Positions 7,381-16,068 of a stretch of DNA of 44,749 nt are shown piece after piece (position 1 is the stretch's first letter; each line of letters begins with the position of its first letter). The translations under genes were made by a program, and so were the position numbers. The DNA lies in assembly GCF_018531445.1 (NCBI RefSeq), contig NZ_JAHDTH010000009.1, positions 1 to 44,749 on the forward strand, written 5' to 3'. The notes under the pieces are model-generated. The model worked only from the letters and a program-made list of their open reading frames with translations, searched no databases and was not told the DNA's origin. This stretch comes from Pseudonocardia lacus. Lineage in GTDB: Bacteria; Actinomycetota; Actinomycetes; Mycobacteriales; Pseudonocardiaceae.

Positions 7381-8709
7381 GTGAACGTCACCCTCTTCGG
7401 ACTCGGCTACGTCGGTTCGGTGACCGCGACGTGCCTCGCCGCACGCGGCCACCGGGTCGTCGGGGTGGACACCGACGCCGGCAAGGTGGCCACGGTCAAC
7501 GCCGGCCGGCCCACGGTCATCGAGCCCGGCCTCGAACCGCTGGCCGCGGCCGCGGTGTCGGCCGGGAGGCTGCGCGCGACGACGTCGGCGGCGGACGGGC
7601 TCGTCGAGTCCGACCTGTCGCTGGTGTGCGTGGGCACCCCGTCGGCGCCGAACGGCAGCACCGACCTGACGCAGGTGCGGCGGGTGGCCGAGGAGATCGG
7701 CGCCGCGCTGGCCGGCTCGACCCGCCCGCACACCGTCGTGGTCCGCTCGACGGTGCCGCCCGGAACGGTCGACGACGTGGTCGCACCGCTGCTGGTCGCC
7801 GCATCGGACCGGGAGCTGGGCCGCGACCTGCACGTCGCCATGTGCCCGGAGTTCCTGCGCGAGGGCTCCAGCGTGGCGGACTTCTTCGACCCGCCGTTCC
7901 TGGTGGTGGGCGGCGCGGCGGCGGCCACGGACGCGGTGCGCGAGCTGTTCTGGTTCCTGCACTGCGGGGTGCACGTGGTGGAGACCAGGGCCGCGGAGTC
8001 GGTGAAGTACGCGTCCAACGCCTTCCACGCCCTCAAGGTGTCGTTCGCCAACGAACTCGCTCGGCTCTACCGGATGCTCGACGTCGACGCCCGCCGGGTC
8101 ATGGAGGTCTTCGTCGAGGACCGCCAGCTCAACATCTCCCCGGCCTACCTGCGCCCCGGCTTCGCGTTCGGCGGCTCCTGCCTGCCCAAGGACGTCCGCA
8201 GCCTGCTGCACCTCGCCCGGATGAACAGCGTCGACCTGCCGATCCTGCAGGGCGCGATGGCGTCGAACGAGATCGTCGTGCGGGAGGTCGCCGACCGGGT
8301 CCTGCACGCCGTGGACGCCGCGGGCGACGGTGACCGTCGCGTCGCGCTGCTCGGGCTGTCGTTCAAGCACCTCACCGACGACCTGCGGGAGAGCCCGAAC
8401 GTGGCGCTGGCCGAGATCCTCATCGGCAAGGGCGTCGACGTGCGCATCCACGACCCGGTGGTGAACCCGGCCCACCTGTCCGGGGCCAACCTGCGCTACG
8501 TCCAGGCGCGCCTGCCGCACCTGCAGAAGGTGCTCCACGACGACGCGGCCGACGCGCTGGACGGGGTGCGTGTCGCGGTGGTCTCGTCGGCCGACGCGGC
8601 CGTCGTCGCCGCCGTCATCGCCGCGGCCCCGCCGATCGTGCTCGACCTCAACGGGCGGCTGGGCGATGTCCTGGAATCGCTGCCCGGCTACGCGGGAGTG
8701 GGCTGGTGA
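7381..8709 (+). CDS. Nucleotide-sugar 6-dehydrogenase, GDP-mannose dehydrogenase (AlgD)-like
   Basis: This 442-residue NAD-dependent dehydrogenase oxidises C6 of an NDP-hexose to the uronic acid in two steps. It has a Rossmann start (LFGLGYVGSVTA), CVGTPSAPNGSTDL, VVRSTVPPGTVDDVV, MCPEFLREGS, and the catalytic cysteine Cys267 in FGGSCLPKDVRSL. LLGLSFKHLTDDLRESPNV and AEILIGKGVDVRIHDP resemble AlgD more than UDP-glucose dehydrogenase, so GDP-mannuronate is the more likely product, though this is by resemblance only. GTG 7381 follows GGAGG (7369-7373). Its stop overlaps the next GTG by four bases (GTGA). With the AsnB-type gene downstream it suggests a uronic acid that is later amidated. Confidence 0.9.
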   Translation: MNVTLFGLGYVGSVTATCLAARGHRVVGVDTDAGKVATVNAGRPTVIEPGLEPLAAAAVSAGRLRATTSAADGLVESDLSLVCVGTPSAPNGSTDLTQVRRVAEEIGAALAGSTRPHTVVVRSTVPPGTVDDVVAPLLVAASDRELGRDLHVAMCPEFLREGSSVADFFDPPFLVVGGAAAATDAVRELFWFLHCGVHVVETRAAESVKYASNAFHALKVSFANELARLYRMLDVDARRVMEVFVEDRQLNISPAYLRPGFAFGGSCLPKDVRSLLHLARMNSVDLPILQGAMASNEIVVREVADRVLHAVDAAGDGDRRVALLGLSFKHLTDDLRESPNVALAEILIGKGVDVRIHDPVVNPAHLSGANLRYVQARLPHLQKVLHDDAADALDGVRVAVVSSADAAVVAAVIAAAPPIVLDLNGRLGDVLESLPGYAGVGW

Positions 8710-9914
8710 GCCGGCGGCGCGGCCCGCGCGGCCGGCACGTCTGCATCGTCGTGCAGAACCTCCCGGTGCCCTTCGACCGCCGCGTGTGGCTGGAGTGCCG
8801 GGCCCTGCGCGAGGCCGGTTTCGAGGTCTCGGTCGTCTGCCCGAAGGGCGCGGGCGACCCGTCCTACGCCGAGCTCGAAGGCGTGCGCCTGTACAAGTAC
8901 CCGGCCTTCCCCCCGATCACCCGCCAGGTGATGTTCCTGGCCGAGTACCTGTGGTCGATCCTGGCCACGCTGGCCGGCCTGGTCCGGGCCTGGCGGCGGC
9001 GCCCGTTCGCCGTCGTCCAGGTGTGCAACCCGCCCGACGTGCTGTTCGCCGCGGTGCTGCCGTTCCGGGTGCTGTTCGGCGTGCGGATGGTCTTCGACCA
9101 GCACGACCTGTGCCCCGAGCTGTACCTGTCGCGGTTCGACGACCCGCGCGAGTTCCCGCACCGCGCCCTGCTGCTCGCCGAGCGCGCCACGTACGCGCTG
9201 TCCGCGCACGTCATCTCCACCAACGAGTCCTACCGGCGGGTCGCGCGGGAGCGTGGCCACAAGCGGCCCGAGGACGTCACCGTGGTGCGCACCGGCCCGG
9301 ACCCGGACGCGATGCGCCGCGGTGAGCGCGACCCGCGGCTGCTGCGTGGCCACGCGCACCTGCTGGTGTACATCGGCGTCATGGGGCCGCAGGACGGCGT
9401 GGACGTCGCGCTGCGGGCGATGCACCACATCGCGCACGTGCGCGGGCGCACCGACGTCGCGCTGACCCTCATCGGCGACGGCGACGCCGCGCCGGCCCTG
9501 CGCCGGCTCGCGACCGAGCTGCGCCTGGACGACCACGTCGCGTTCACCGGGCGGGCCCCCGACGAGCTGGTGGCGCGGCTGATGTCGACCGCGGACGTCG
9601 GGCTCTCGCCGGACCCGAAGAACCCGCTCAACGACGTGTCGACGATGAACAAGACCATGGAGTACATGGCGTTCGAGCTGCCCGTCGTCGCCTTCGACCT
9701 GGTCGAGACGCGGGTCTCGGCGGGGGAGGCCGCGGTGTACGCGGAGCCGGGCCGTGAGGACGAGTTCGCCGATGCCGTCCTGGACCTGCTCGCCGACGAG
9801 GTGCGGCGCAAGCAGATGGCGGCCGCCGGCCGGCGCCGGGTGGAGGACGTGCTGGCCTGGCCGAACCAGGCCCCGGCCTACGTCGGCGTCCACGACCGGC
9901 TGACCCGGCGGTGA
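8706..9914 (+). CDS. Glycosyltransferase family 4 (WbuB-like)
   Basis: This 402-residue GT-B glycosyltransferase would add a sugar to the lipid-linked repeat unit at the cytoplasmic face. The N-terminal domain contains QNLPVPFDRRVWLE, typical of WbuB-like GT4 proteins, and FDQHDLCPELYLSRF. The C-terminal domain has LVYIGVMGPQDGVDVALRAM and DVGLSPDPKNPLNDVSTMNK, then TMEYMAFELPVVAFDL, where the retaining GT4 EX7E-like region normally lies. The GTG start overlaps the dehydrogenase stop (GTGA). A short hydrophobic segment near residues 80-95 may associate it with the membrane. Donor and acceptor are unknown; the adjacent dehydrogenase makes a uronic acid donor plausible. Confidence 0.88.
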   Translation: MSRRRGPRGRHVCIVVQNLPVPFDRRVWLECRALREAGFEVSVVCPKGAGDPSYAELEGVRLYKYPAFPPITRQVMFLAEYLWSILATLAGLVRAWRRRPFAVVQVCNPPDVLFAAVLPFRVLFGVRMVFDQHDLCPELYLSRFDDPREFPHRALLLAERATYALSAHVISTNESYRRVARERGHKRPEDVTVVRTGPDPDAMRRGERDPRLLRGHAHLLVYIGVMGPQDGVDVALRAMHHIAHVRGRTDVALTLIGDGDAAPALRRLATELRLDDHVAFTGRAPDELVARLMSTADVGLSPDPKNPLNDVSTMNKTMEYMAFELPVVAFDLVETRVSAGEAAVYAEPGREDEFADAVLDLLADEVRRKQMAAAGRRRVEDVLAWPNQAPAYVGVHDRLTRR

Positions 9915-9923
9915 GGGGGACCC

Positions 9924-11852
9924 GTGTGCGGGATCGCCGGTAGCTACCTCTGGCCCGACGGGGCCGCCACCACCGACCGCCTGACCGACGCGCTGGCCCA
10001 CCGCGGTCCCGACGGCGCGGGGCGCCGGTCGCACGCGCTCGCCTGCGGCACCGCCGAGCTCGGCCACCGCCGGCTGTCGATCATCGACCTGAGCTCGACC
10101 GGGGCGCAGCCGATGGTCGCCGAGGGGTTGTCGATCACCTACAACGGCGAGCTGTACAACGCCGCGGAGCTGCGCGCCGAGCTGGAGGCCGCCGGGGACC
10201 GGTTCCGCGGCACCTCCGACACCGAGGTGGTGCTGCGGGCGTGGCGGCGGTGGGGCGCGGCCTGCCTGCCCCGGCTGCGCGGCATGTTCGCCTTCGGCGT
10301 GCTCGACGAGCGCACCGGCGAGCTGGTGCTGGTCCGCGACCAGCTCGGCGTCAAGCCGCTGTTCCTGGTGCGCCGGGGCGGGTCGGTGCTGTTCGCCTCC
10401 GAGCTCAAGGCGCTCGTCGCCGTGCTCGGCGACGAGCTGCACGTCGACGACACCGCGCTGGTCGCCTCGCTGCTCTACTACTGGGTGCCCGACAGCCGGT
10501 GCGCCTTCCGGGAGGCCGAGAAGCTGCCGCCGGGCAGCTGGATCCGGTTCCGCCCGGACGGGCGGGTCGACCGCGGCACCTTCTGGTCGCTGCGCGAGGT
10601 CGCCGAGGAGGGGGCCGCGGCCGACCCGGCGGACCACCCGGACCTCGCCGAGGTGGTCGCCGACTCGACCCGCCGGCACCTCGTGTCCGACGTGCCGGTG
10701 GCCACCTTCCTGTCCGGCGGGCTCGACTCCAGCTACCTCACCGCGCTGGCCGCGCGCAGCCGGCCCGGCATCAGCGCGTACACGATCGGGTTCCGCGCCG
10801 AGGACGCGCGGTTCGAGGCGATGCCCGACGACCTGCGCTACGCCCGACTGGTGGCCGAGCGCTTCGGCGTCGACCTGCGCGAGATCGAGATCGCGCCGGA
10901 CGTGCTGGACCTGCTGCCGCACATGGTCGACCACCTGGACGAGCCGATCGGCGACCCGGCCGCGATCAACACCTATCTGATCAGCTCGGCGGCCCGCGAG
11001 GCCGGGGTCAAGGTGATGCTGTCCGGGATGGGCGCCGACGAGCTGTTCGCCGGCTACCGCAAGCACCTGGCGAACCTCCTGGCCACCCGCTACCGGCGGG
11101 TGCCGGCGGCGGTGCGCCGGCCGGTCGGCGCCGCGGTCGGCCTGCTGCCGGTCGCCGGGGCCCGGCGCGGGTACCGGTCGGTCCGGTTCGCCAAGCGCTT
11201 CCTGTCCTTCGCCGACCTGCCGGAGGAGACGGCGTTCCGGCGCAGCTACACCATGTACGACCGGCCCGAGCTGCTCGACCTGCTCCACCCCGACCTCGCC
11301 GGCGCGGTGGACGACGTGCTCGACGAGCACGCCGCTGTCTACGCCGACAGCGCGCTGGACGACCACGTGAACCGGATGTGCCTGACCGACGCCCGGATGT
11401 TCCTGCCCGGGCTCAACCTGGCCTACACCGACCGGTCGAGCATGGCCGCGTCCACCGAGGTGCGGGTGCCCTTCGTCGACGTCGAGGTGGTGCGCGCGGC
11501 GTTCCGGCTGCCCGGCTCGGCGAAGATCGTCGGGCGGCGGGGCAAGGTGGCGCTCAAGGACGCGGCCTCGTCGGTGCTCCCGGCCGAGGTCGTGCACCGG
11601 CCGAAGGGCCTGTTCAGCGCACCGCTGCGGGCCTGGATGAGCCGCGACCTCGCGCCGCTGGTGCGCGAGGTGGTGGAGGAGGGCGTGCTCGTCTCCTCGG
11701 GCTTCCTCCGGCGCGATGCGCTGCGCCGGCTCGTCGCCGAGGACGCCGCGGGCCAGCAGGACCGGTCCAAGCACCTGTGGCACGTGCTGACCCTGGAGTA
11801 CTGGTACCGCGGTGCGGCGTCGGCGGGGGCCGCCGACGCGCGCGCCGCGTAG
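9924..11852 (+). CDS. Asparagine synthase-type glutamine amidotransferase
   Basis: This 642-residue protein has two domains. The N-terminal glutaminase starts CGIAG, with the nucleophile cysteine directly after the initiator, and includes GHRRLSIIDLS, YNGELYNAAELRAEL and DQLGVKPLFL. The C-terminal ATP-pyrophosphatase domain has the P-loop LSGGLDSSYLTAL near residue 263 and SGMGADELFAGYRKH. Members inside polysaccharide clusters (for example Pseudomonas WbpS) amidate uronic acids. Its place between GT4 and oxidoreductase genes, downstream of an AlgD-like dehydrogenase, favours a uronamide over free asparagine as product. GTG 9924 follows GAGGGGG. Housekeeping asparagine synthesis cannot be excluded. 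Confidence 0.9.
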   Translation: MCGIAGSYLWPDGAATTDRLTDALAHRGPDGAGRRSHALACGTAELGHRRLSIIDLSSTGAQPMVAEGLSITYNGELYNAAELRAELEAAGDRFRGTSDTEVVLRAWRRWGAACLPRLRGMFAFGVLDERTGELVLVRDQLGVKPLFLVRRGGSVLFASELKALVAVLGDELHVDDTALVASLLYYWVPDSRCAFREAEKLPPGSWIRFRPDGRVDRGTFWSLREVAEEGAAADPADHPDLAEVVADSTRRHLVSDVPVATFLSGGLDSSYLTALAARSRPGISAYTIGFRAEDARFEAMPDDLRYARLVAERFGVDLREIEIAPDVLDLLPHMVDHLDEPIGDPAAINTYLISSAAREAGVKVMLSGMGADELFAGYRKHLANLLATRYRRVPAAVRRPVGAAVGLLPVAGARRGYRSVRFAKRFLSFADLPEETAFRRSYTMYDRPELLDLLHPDLAGAVDDVLDEHAAVYADSALDDHVNRMCLTDARMFLPGLNLAYTDRSSMAASTEVRVPFVDVEVVRAAFRLPGSAKIVGRRGKVALKDAASSVLPAEVVHRPKGLFSAPLRAWMSRDLAPLVREVVEEGVLVSSGFLRRDALRRLVAEDAAGQQDRSKHLWHVLTLEYWYRGAASAGAADARAA

Positions 11853-11866
11853 GCGTGGAGGACCTG

Positions 11867-14080
11867 GTGAAGCAAGTCGTGCAGAACTACAAGTCCGGCG
11901 AGCTGGCGCTGCTGGACGTGCCGGTGCCGCGGTGCAAGCCGGGCGGGGTGCTGGTGCGCACGCGGTACTCGCTGATCTCGGCCGGCACCGAGATGATGAA
12001 GGTGGGGGAGGCGAGCATGTCGCTGCTCGCCAAGGCCCGCGCCCGCCCCGACCAGGTGGCCAAGGTGCTGCAGAGCGCGTCGACCCAGGGCGTGGCGGCC
12101 ACCTACCGGAAGGTGACCAGCAAGCTCGACTCCTACACCCCGCTCGGCTACTCGCTGTCCGGCGTGGTGGAGGAGGTCGGCGAGGGCGTCGGCGACGTCG
12201 CCGTCGGCGACCTGGTGGCCTGCGCCGGCAACGAGCACGCGCTGCACGGCGAGCTCAACTGGGTGCCCCGCCACCTCTACGCCCGGGTGCCCGCGGGGGT
12301 CGACCCGGCGCACGCCGCGTTCGGCACCGTGGGCGCGATCGCCCTGCAGGGCGTGCGCCGGGGCGAGCCGCAGCTCGGCGACGTGGCGCTGGTCATCGGG
12401 CTGGGCCTGATCGGCCAGCTGGTGGTGCGGCTGCTGACCGCGGCCGGCGCGCGGGTGGTCGGCGTGGACCTCGACCCTCGGCGCTGCCGGCTGGCCGAGA
12501 GCGCCGGTGCCCTGGTGTGCGACGACCCCGAATCCGGGGTGGTGGACGCCGCGGTCGGCGAGCTGACCGGCGGCCACGGCGTCGACCAGGTCTACCTGGC
12601 GGCCGGTGGCAGCAGCAACGACCCGGTCGAGCTGGCCGCGCGACTCAGCCGCGACCGCGGGCGCGTGGTGGACATCGGCAAGTGCCGGCTGGACCTGCCC
12701 TGGAACGCCTACTACGAGAAGGAGCTCGACGTCCGGTTCTCCCGGTCGTACGGGCCGGGCCGCTACGACCCGTCCTACGAGCTGGAGGGCCGCGACTACC
12801 CGATCGGCTACGTGCGCTGGACCGAGCGGCGCAACCTGGCCCACGTGCTGGACATGCTGCACCGCGGCGACATCGACGTCGCCCCGCTCATCGACCGGGT
12901 GGCCGACTTCGACGACGCGGTGGCCACCTACGCGTCGCTCGTCTCCGGCGAGCTCACGGCCGTGGCTGTGCTGTTCCGCTACGGCACCCCGGTCCCGCCG
13001 CCGTCCGGGCCGACGCGGCCGGCCGTGGTGGAGCCCTCTCGTGCCCGGACCGCGCGGCCGGCGCCGCCGATGGCCGCCGACCGCCCGGTGCGACTGGCGT
13101 TCGTCGGCGCCGGCAACTACGCCTCCTCCATGCTGCTGCCGCACCTGGCCGGGCGCGCGGACGTGGAGCTGCGCCGGGTGGTGACGACCTCGGCGCTGTC
13201 GGCGGCCAACGCCCAGCGCAAGTTCGGCTTCACCGCGATGGGCACCGAGCTGGAGCCGCTGCTGGCGGACCCGCGGGTGGACGCCGTCGCGGTGGTCACC
13301 CGGCACAGCTCGCACGCCGCGCTGGTGGCCCGGGCGCTGCGCGCGGGCAAGGCGGTGTTCGTCGAGAAGCCGCTCGCGCTGTCCACCGAGGAGCTGGCCC
13401 TGGTGCTGGGCGCGGTGGCCGAGTCCGGCAACGACCGGCTGCACGTCGGGTTCAACCGCCGGTTCGCCCCGTTGCTGGTGCGGGCCCGTCGGCAGTTCGG
13501 CCGCCGGGTCGGCCCGGCGACGGTCCGCTACCTGGTCAACGCCGGCCGGATGGACCCGCGCAGCTGGTACGCGCAGGAGTCCGGGGAGGGCTCGCGGTTC
13601 GCCGGGGAGGGCGGCCACTTCATCGACACGGTGAGCTGGCTGCTGGACGCCGACCCGACCGCGGTGGTCGCGCTGGCCACCCCGGACCGCGCCGACCTGC
13701 AGGTGGTGCTGACCTACCCGGACGGCTCCACCGCCGCGATCACCTACGCGACATCCGGCTCGGCGCGGTTCCCGAAGGAGACCCTGGACCTGCTGGCCGA
13801 CGGCCGGGTGCTGCACCTGGACGACTTCGCCCGGGCCACCGTGCACGGCCGCAGGCGCTGGACGGGCCCGCGGCTGCCGCGCGGGCGGGACAAGGGGCAG
13901 CGGGACCAGCTGGAGGCGTTCCTGGCCGCCGTCCGGTCCGGCGGGCCGATGCCGGTGCCGCTGGACTCGCTGGCCGCCACCACCGCCGCCACCCTGGCCG
14001 TGGACTCCAGCCTGGCCGTGTCGGGCCCGGTCGCGGTGCGGCCGCCGGAGGCCGCCGTGCCGGCCGCGGTCGGGGTGTGA
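11867..14080 (+). CDS. Bi-domain oxidoreductase (MDR dehydrogenase + Gfo/Idh/MocA)
   Basis: This 737-residue protein fuses two NAD(P)-dependent modules. Residues 1 to ~385 are a medium-chain dehydrogenase, with TRYSLISAGTEMMKVGEASM, and a Rossmann GLGLIG at 178-183. Residues ~405-737 are a Gfo/Idh/MocA oxidoreductase starting LAFVGAGNYASSMLLPHL, with the family's EKP motif (VFVEKPLAL, about residue 500) and NRRFAPL. The fusion is a recognised family found beside heparinase II/III genes in polysaccharide clusters; its reaction is not established. GTG 11867 follows GGAGG with a five-base spacer; GTG 11855 is in frame but less well placed. Its stop overlaps the heparinase ATG by one base. Confidence 0.88.
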   Translation: MKQVVQNYKSGELALLDVPVPRCKPGGVLVRTRYSLISAGTEMMKVGEASMSLLAKARARPDQVAKVLQSASTQGVAATYRKVTSKLDSYTPLGYSLSGVVEEVGEGVGDVAVGDLVACAGNEHALHGELNWVPRHLYARVPAGVDPAHAAFGTVGAIALQGVRRGEPQLGDVALVIGLGLIGQLVVRLLTAAGARVVGVDLDPRRCRLAESAGALVCDDPESGVVDAAVGELTGGHGVDQVYLAAGGSSNDPVELAARLSRDRGRVVDIGKCRLDLPWNAYYEKELDVRFSRSYGPGRYDPSYELEGRDYPIGYVRWTERRNLAHVLDMLHRGDIDVAPLIDRVADFDDAVATYASLVSGELTAVAVLFRYGTPVPPPSGPTRPAVVEPSRARTARPAPPMAADRPVRLAFVGAGNYASSMLLPHLAGRADVELRRVVTTSALSAANAQRKFGFTAMGTELEPLLADPRVDAVAVVTRHSSHAALVARALRAGKAVFVEKPLALSTEELALVLGAVAESGNDRLHVGFNRRFAPLLVRARRQFGRRVGPATVRYLVNAGRMDPRSWYAQESGEGSRFAGEGGHFIDTVSWLLDADPTAVVALATPDRADLQVVLTYPDGSTAAITYATSGSARFPKETLDLLADGRVLHLDDFARATVHGRRRWTGPRLPRGRDKGQRDQLEAFLAAVRSGGPMPVPLDSLAATTAATLAVDSSLAVSGPVAVRPPEAAVPAAVGV

Positions 14081-16068
14081 TGGACGCGCGCTGGTACCTG
14101 CGGCGGCTGTCCCGGATGGGGCCGTCGGAGATCGCCGGTCGGGTGCTCGACCGGGTCGGGGTGCGCCGGTGGCGGGCGGTCGCGGCGGCGCGCGTCCCCG
14201 CTGTGCCCGACGCGTTGCCGGAGCGCCGGTTCACCTCGCTGCTGCCCGCGGGCGCGCTCGACCGGGTGCCGGCCGCGGCCCGGGCGGACCTGGTCGCGGC
14301 GGCCGAGCGGCTGCTCGACGGGCACGCCGAGTACTTCGGCGTCCGACGCGACGACATGGTCTCCCCGGACTGGCACCGCGACCCGCGCACCGGGCGCCGG
14401 GCCCCGGGCGGGGCCTACGCCTTCGACATCCCGTACCGCGACGAGTCCACGATCGGCGACGTCAAGCAGCTCTGGGAGCCCTCGCGCCACCAGCACCTCA
14501 CGGTGCTCGCCGCGGCGTACGCGCTGACCGGGGACGACCGGTACGCGCACCGGGTGGCCGACCACCTCAAGTCGTGGTGGGCGGAGAACCCCCCGCTCCG
14601 CGGCGTGCACTGGACCAGCGGGATCGAGCTGGGCATCCGGCTGATCTCGTGGGCGTGGGTGCGCAGGCTGCTGGCCGGCTGGCCCAAGGCGCCGGGCGTG
14701 TTCGAGGACGCCCCCGAGGCGCTGCACCAGCTCCGCCGGCACCAGGAGTGGCTGCGCGCCTTCCCCAGCCGAGGCTCCTCGGCGAACAACCACGCGGTCG
14801 CCGAGGCGGCCGGGGCCCTGGTGGCGGCGACCGCCTTTCCCTGGTTCCCGGAGTCCGCGCGCTGGGCGCGCGACGCCGCGGCGCGGCTGGACCGGCACCT
14901 GCGCGCCAACACGTTCCCGTCCGGGCTCAACCGCGAGCTCGCCTCCGAGTACCACGGGCTGGTGCTGGAGCTGGGCCTGGTCGCCGCGGCCGACGCCACG
15001 GCCGCCGGGGTGGAGCTGCCCACCACGACGTGGCGGGTGCTGCAGCGGATGACCGACGCGCTGGCCGCGGTGGTCGACACCGACCTGCGCCCGCCCCGCC
15101 AGGGCGACGGCGACGACGGCTACGGCCTGGTCCTCGACGGGGCCGGCCGGCACCGGTGGGCCTCCCTGCTGACCGCCGGAGAACAGGTCTTCGGCCGACT
15201 GGACTGGTGGCCCGACGGCACCGCGCCGGACGTGGCCGCCACCCTGGTGCCGGCGCTCGTCGGCCCTCGCGCGCTCGGCGAGCGGCGCCCGGTGCGCCGG
15301 CCGGCGCACTTCGCCGACGCCGGGCTGACCGTCCTGCGGGTGCCGCGGGACGCGGCCGGTGGCGAGGTCTGGTGCCGCGCCGACGCCGGCCCGCACGGGT
15401 TCCTGTCGATCGCGGCGCACGCGCACGCCGACGCCCTGTCGATCGAGGTCCGGCACGACGGCGTGGACGTCCTGGCCGATCCCGGCACCTACTGCTACCA
15501 CGGCGAGCCCGCCTGGCGGTCGTACTTCCGCTCGACCCGGGGGCACAACACCGTGGAGCTGGACGGCACCGACCAGTCGCAGTCCGGCGGGCCGTTCCTG
15601 TGGACCCGGCACGCCCGGAGCCGGGTGCTGGTCGCCGACACCGCGTCCGGCCAGGTGCTGCGCTGGTCCGGCGAGCACGACGGGTACAGCCGCCGCGGGC
15701 GGCCGGTGCGCCACCGCCGGTCGGTGGAGCTGCACCGCGGGAGCCGCGACCTGGTGGTCGTGGACGAGGTGCGGACCGGCGGCCCGCACGCCTGCCGGCT
15801 GGCGCTGCACCTCGGGCCCACCGTCGGCGTCGAGCTGGACGGGAACGCCGCTCGGCTCCGTTGGACCGCCGCGGGCGCCGAGCGGCGGGCCGAGCTGACG
15901 CTGCCGGACGCGCTGACCTGGACCGTGCACCGGGGCGAGACCGATCCGCCGCTCGGCTGGTACTCGCCCGGGTTCGGGCGGAAGGAACCGTCGTCCTCCC
16001 TGGTGGGTCGAGGTTCGGTGGGCCCGGGGACGGCCCCCTTGCGGACCGTGCTGACCGGGGGGTGGTGA
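14080..16068 (+). CDS. Heparinase II/III family polysaccharide lyase-like protein
   Basis: This 662-residue protein has an alpha/alpha-toroid N-terminal half and a beta-sheet heparinase II/III domain. Recognisable blocks are VKQLWEPSRHQHLTVLAAAY, HWTSGIELGIRLISW, SSANNHAVAEAAGALVAA and NRELASEYHGLVLELGL in the toroid. LSIAAHAHADALSIEV, DPGTYCYHGEPAWRSYFRST and GHNTVELDGTDQS mark the C-terminal domain. Asn, His and Tyr in these blocks are the usual catalytic set for uronic-acid lyases. No signal peptide is evident at the start (MDARWYLRRLSRM), so it may act in the cytoplasm or at the membrane. It may trim or proofread the uronate-containing polymer. ATG 14080 overlaps the previous stop by one base. 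Confidence 0.87.
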   Translation: MDARWYLRRLSRMGPSEIAGRVLDRVGVRRWRAVAAARVPAVPDALPERRFTSLLPAGALDRVPAAARADLVAAAERLLDGHAEYFGVRRDDMVSPDWHRDPRTGRRAPGGAYAFDIPYRDESTIGDVKQLWEPSRHQHLTVLAAAYALTGDDRYAHRVADHLKSWWAENPPLRGVHWTSGIELGIRLISWAWVRRLLAGWPKAPGVFEDAPEALHQLRRHQEWLRAFPSRGSSANNHAVAEAAGALVAATAFPWFPESARWARDAAARLDRHLRANTFPSGLNRELASEYHGLVLELGLVAAADATAAGVELPTTTWRVLQRMTDALAAVVDTDLRPPRQGDGDDGYGLVLDGAGRHRWASLLTAGEQVFGRLDWWPDGTAPDVAATLVPALVGPRALGERRPVRRPAHFADAGLTVLRVPRDAAGGEVWCRADAGPHGFLSIAAHAHADALSIEVRHDGVDVLADPGTYCYHGEPAWRSYFRSTRGHNTVELDGTDQSQSGGPFLWTRHARSRVLVADTASGQVLRWSGEHDGYSRRGRPVRHRRSVELHRGSRDLVVVDEVRTGGPHACRLALHLGPTVGVELDGNAARLRWTAAGAERRAELTLPDALTWTVHRGETDPPLGWYSPGFGRKEPSSSLVGRGSVGPGTAPLRTVLTGGW

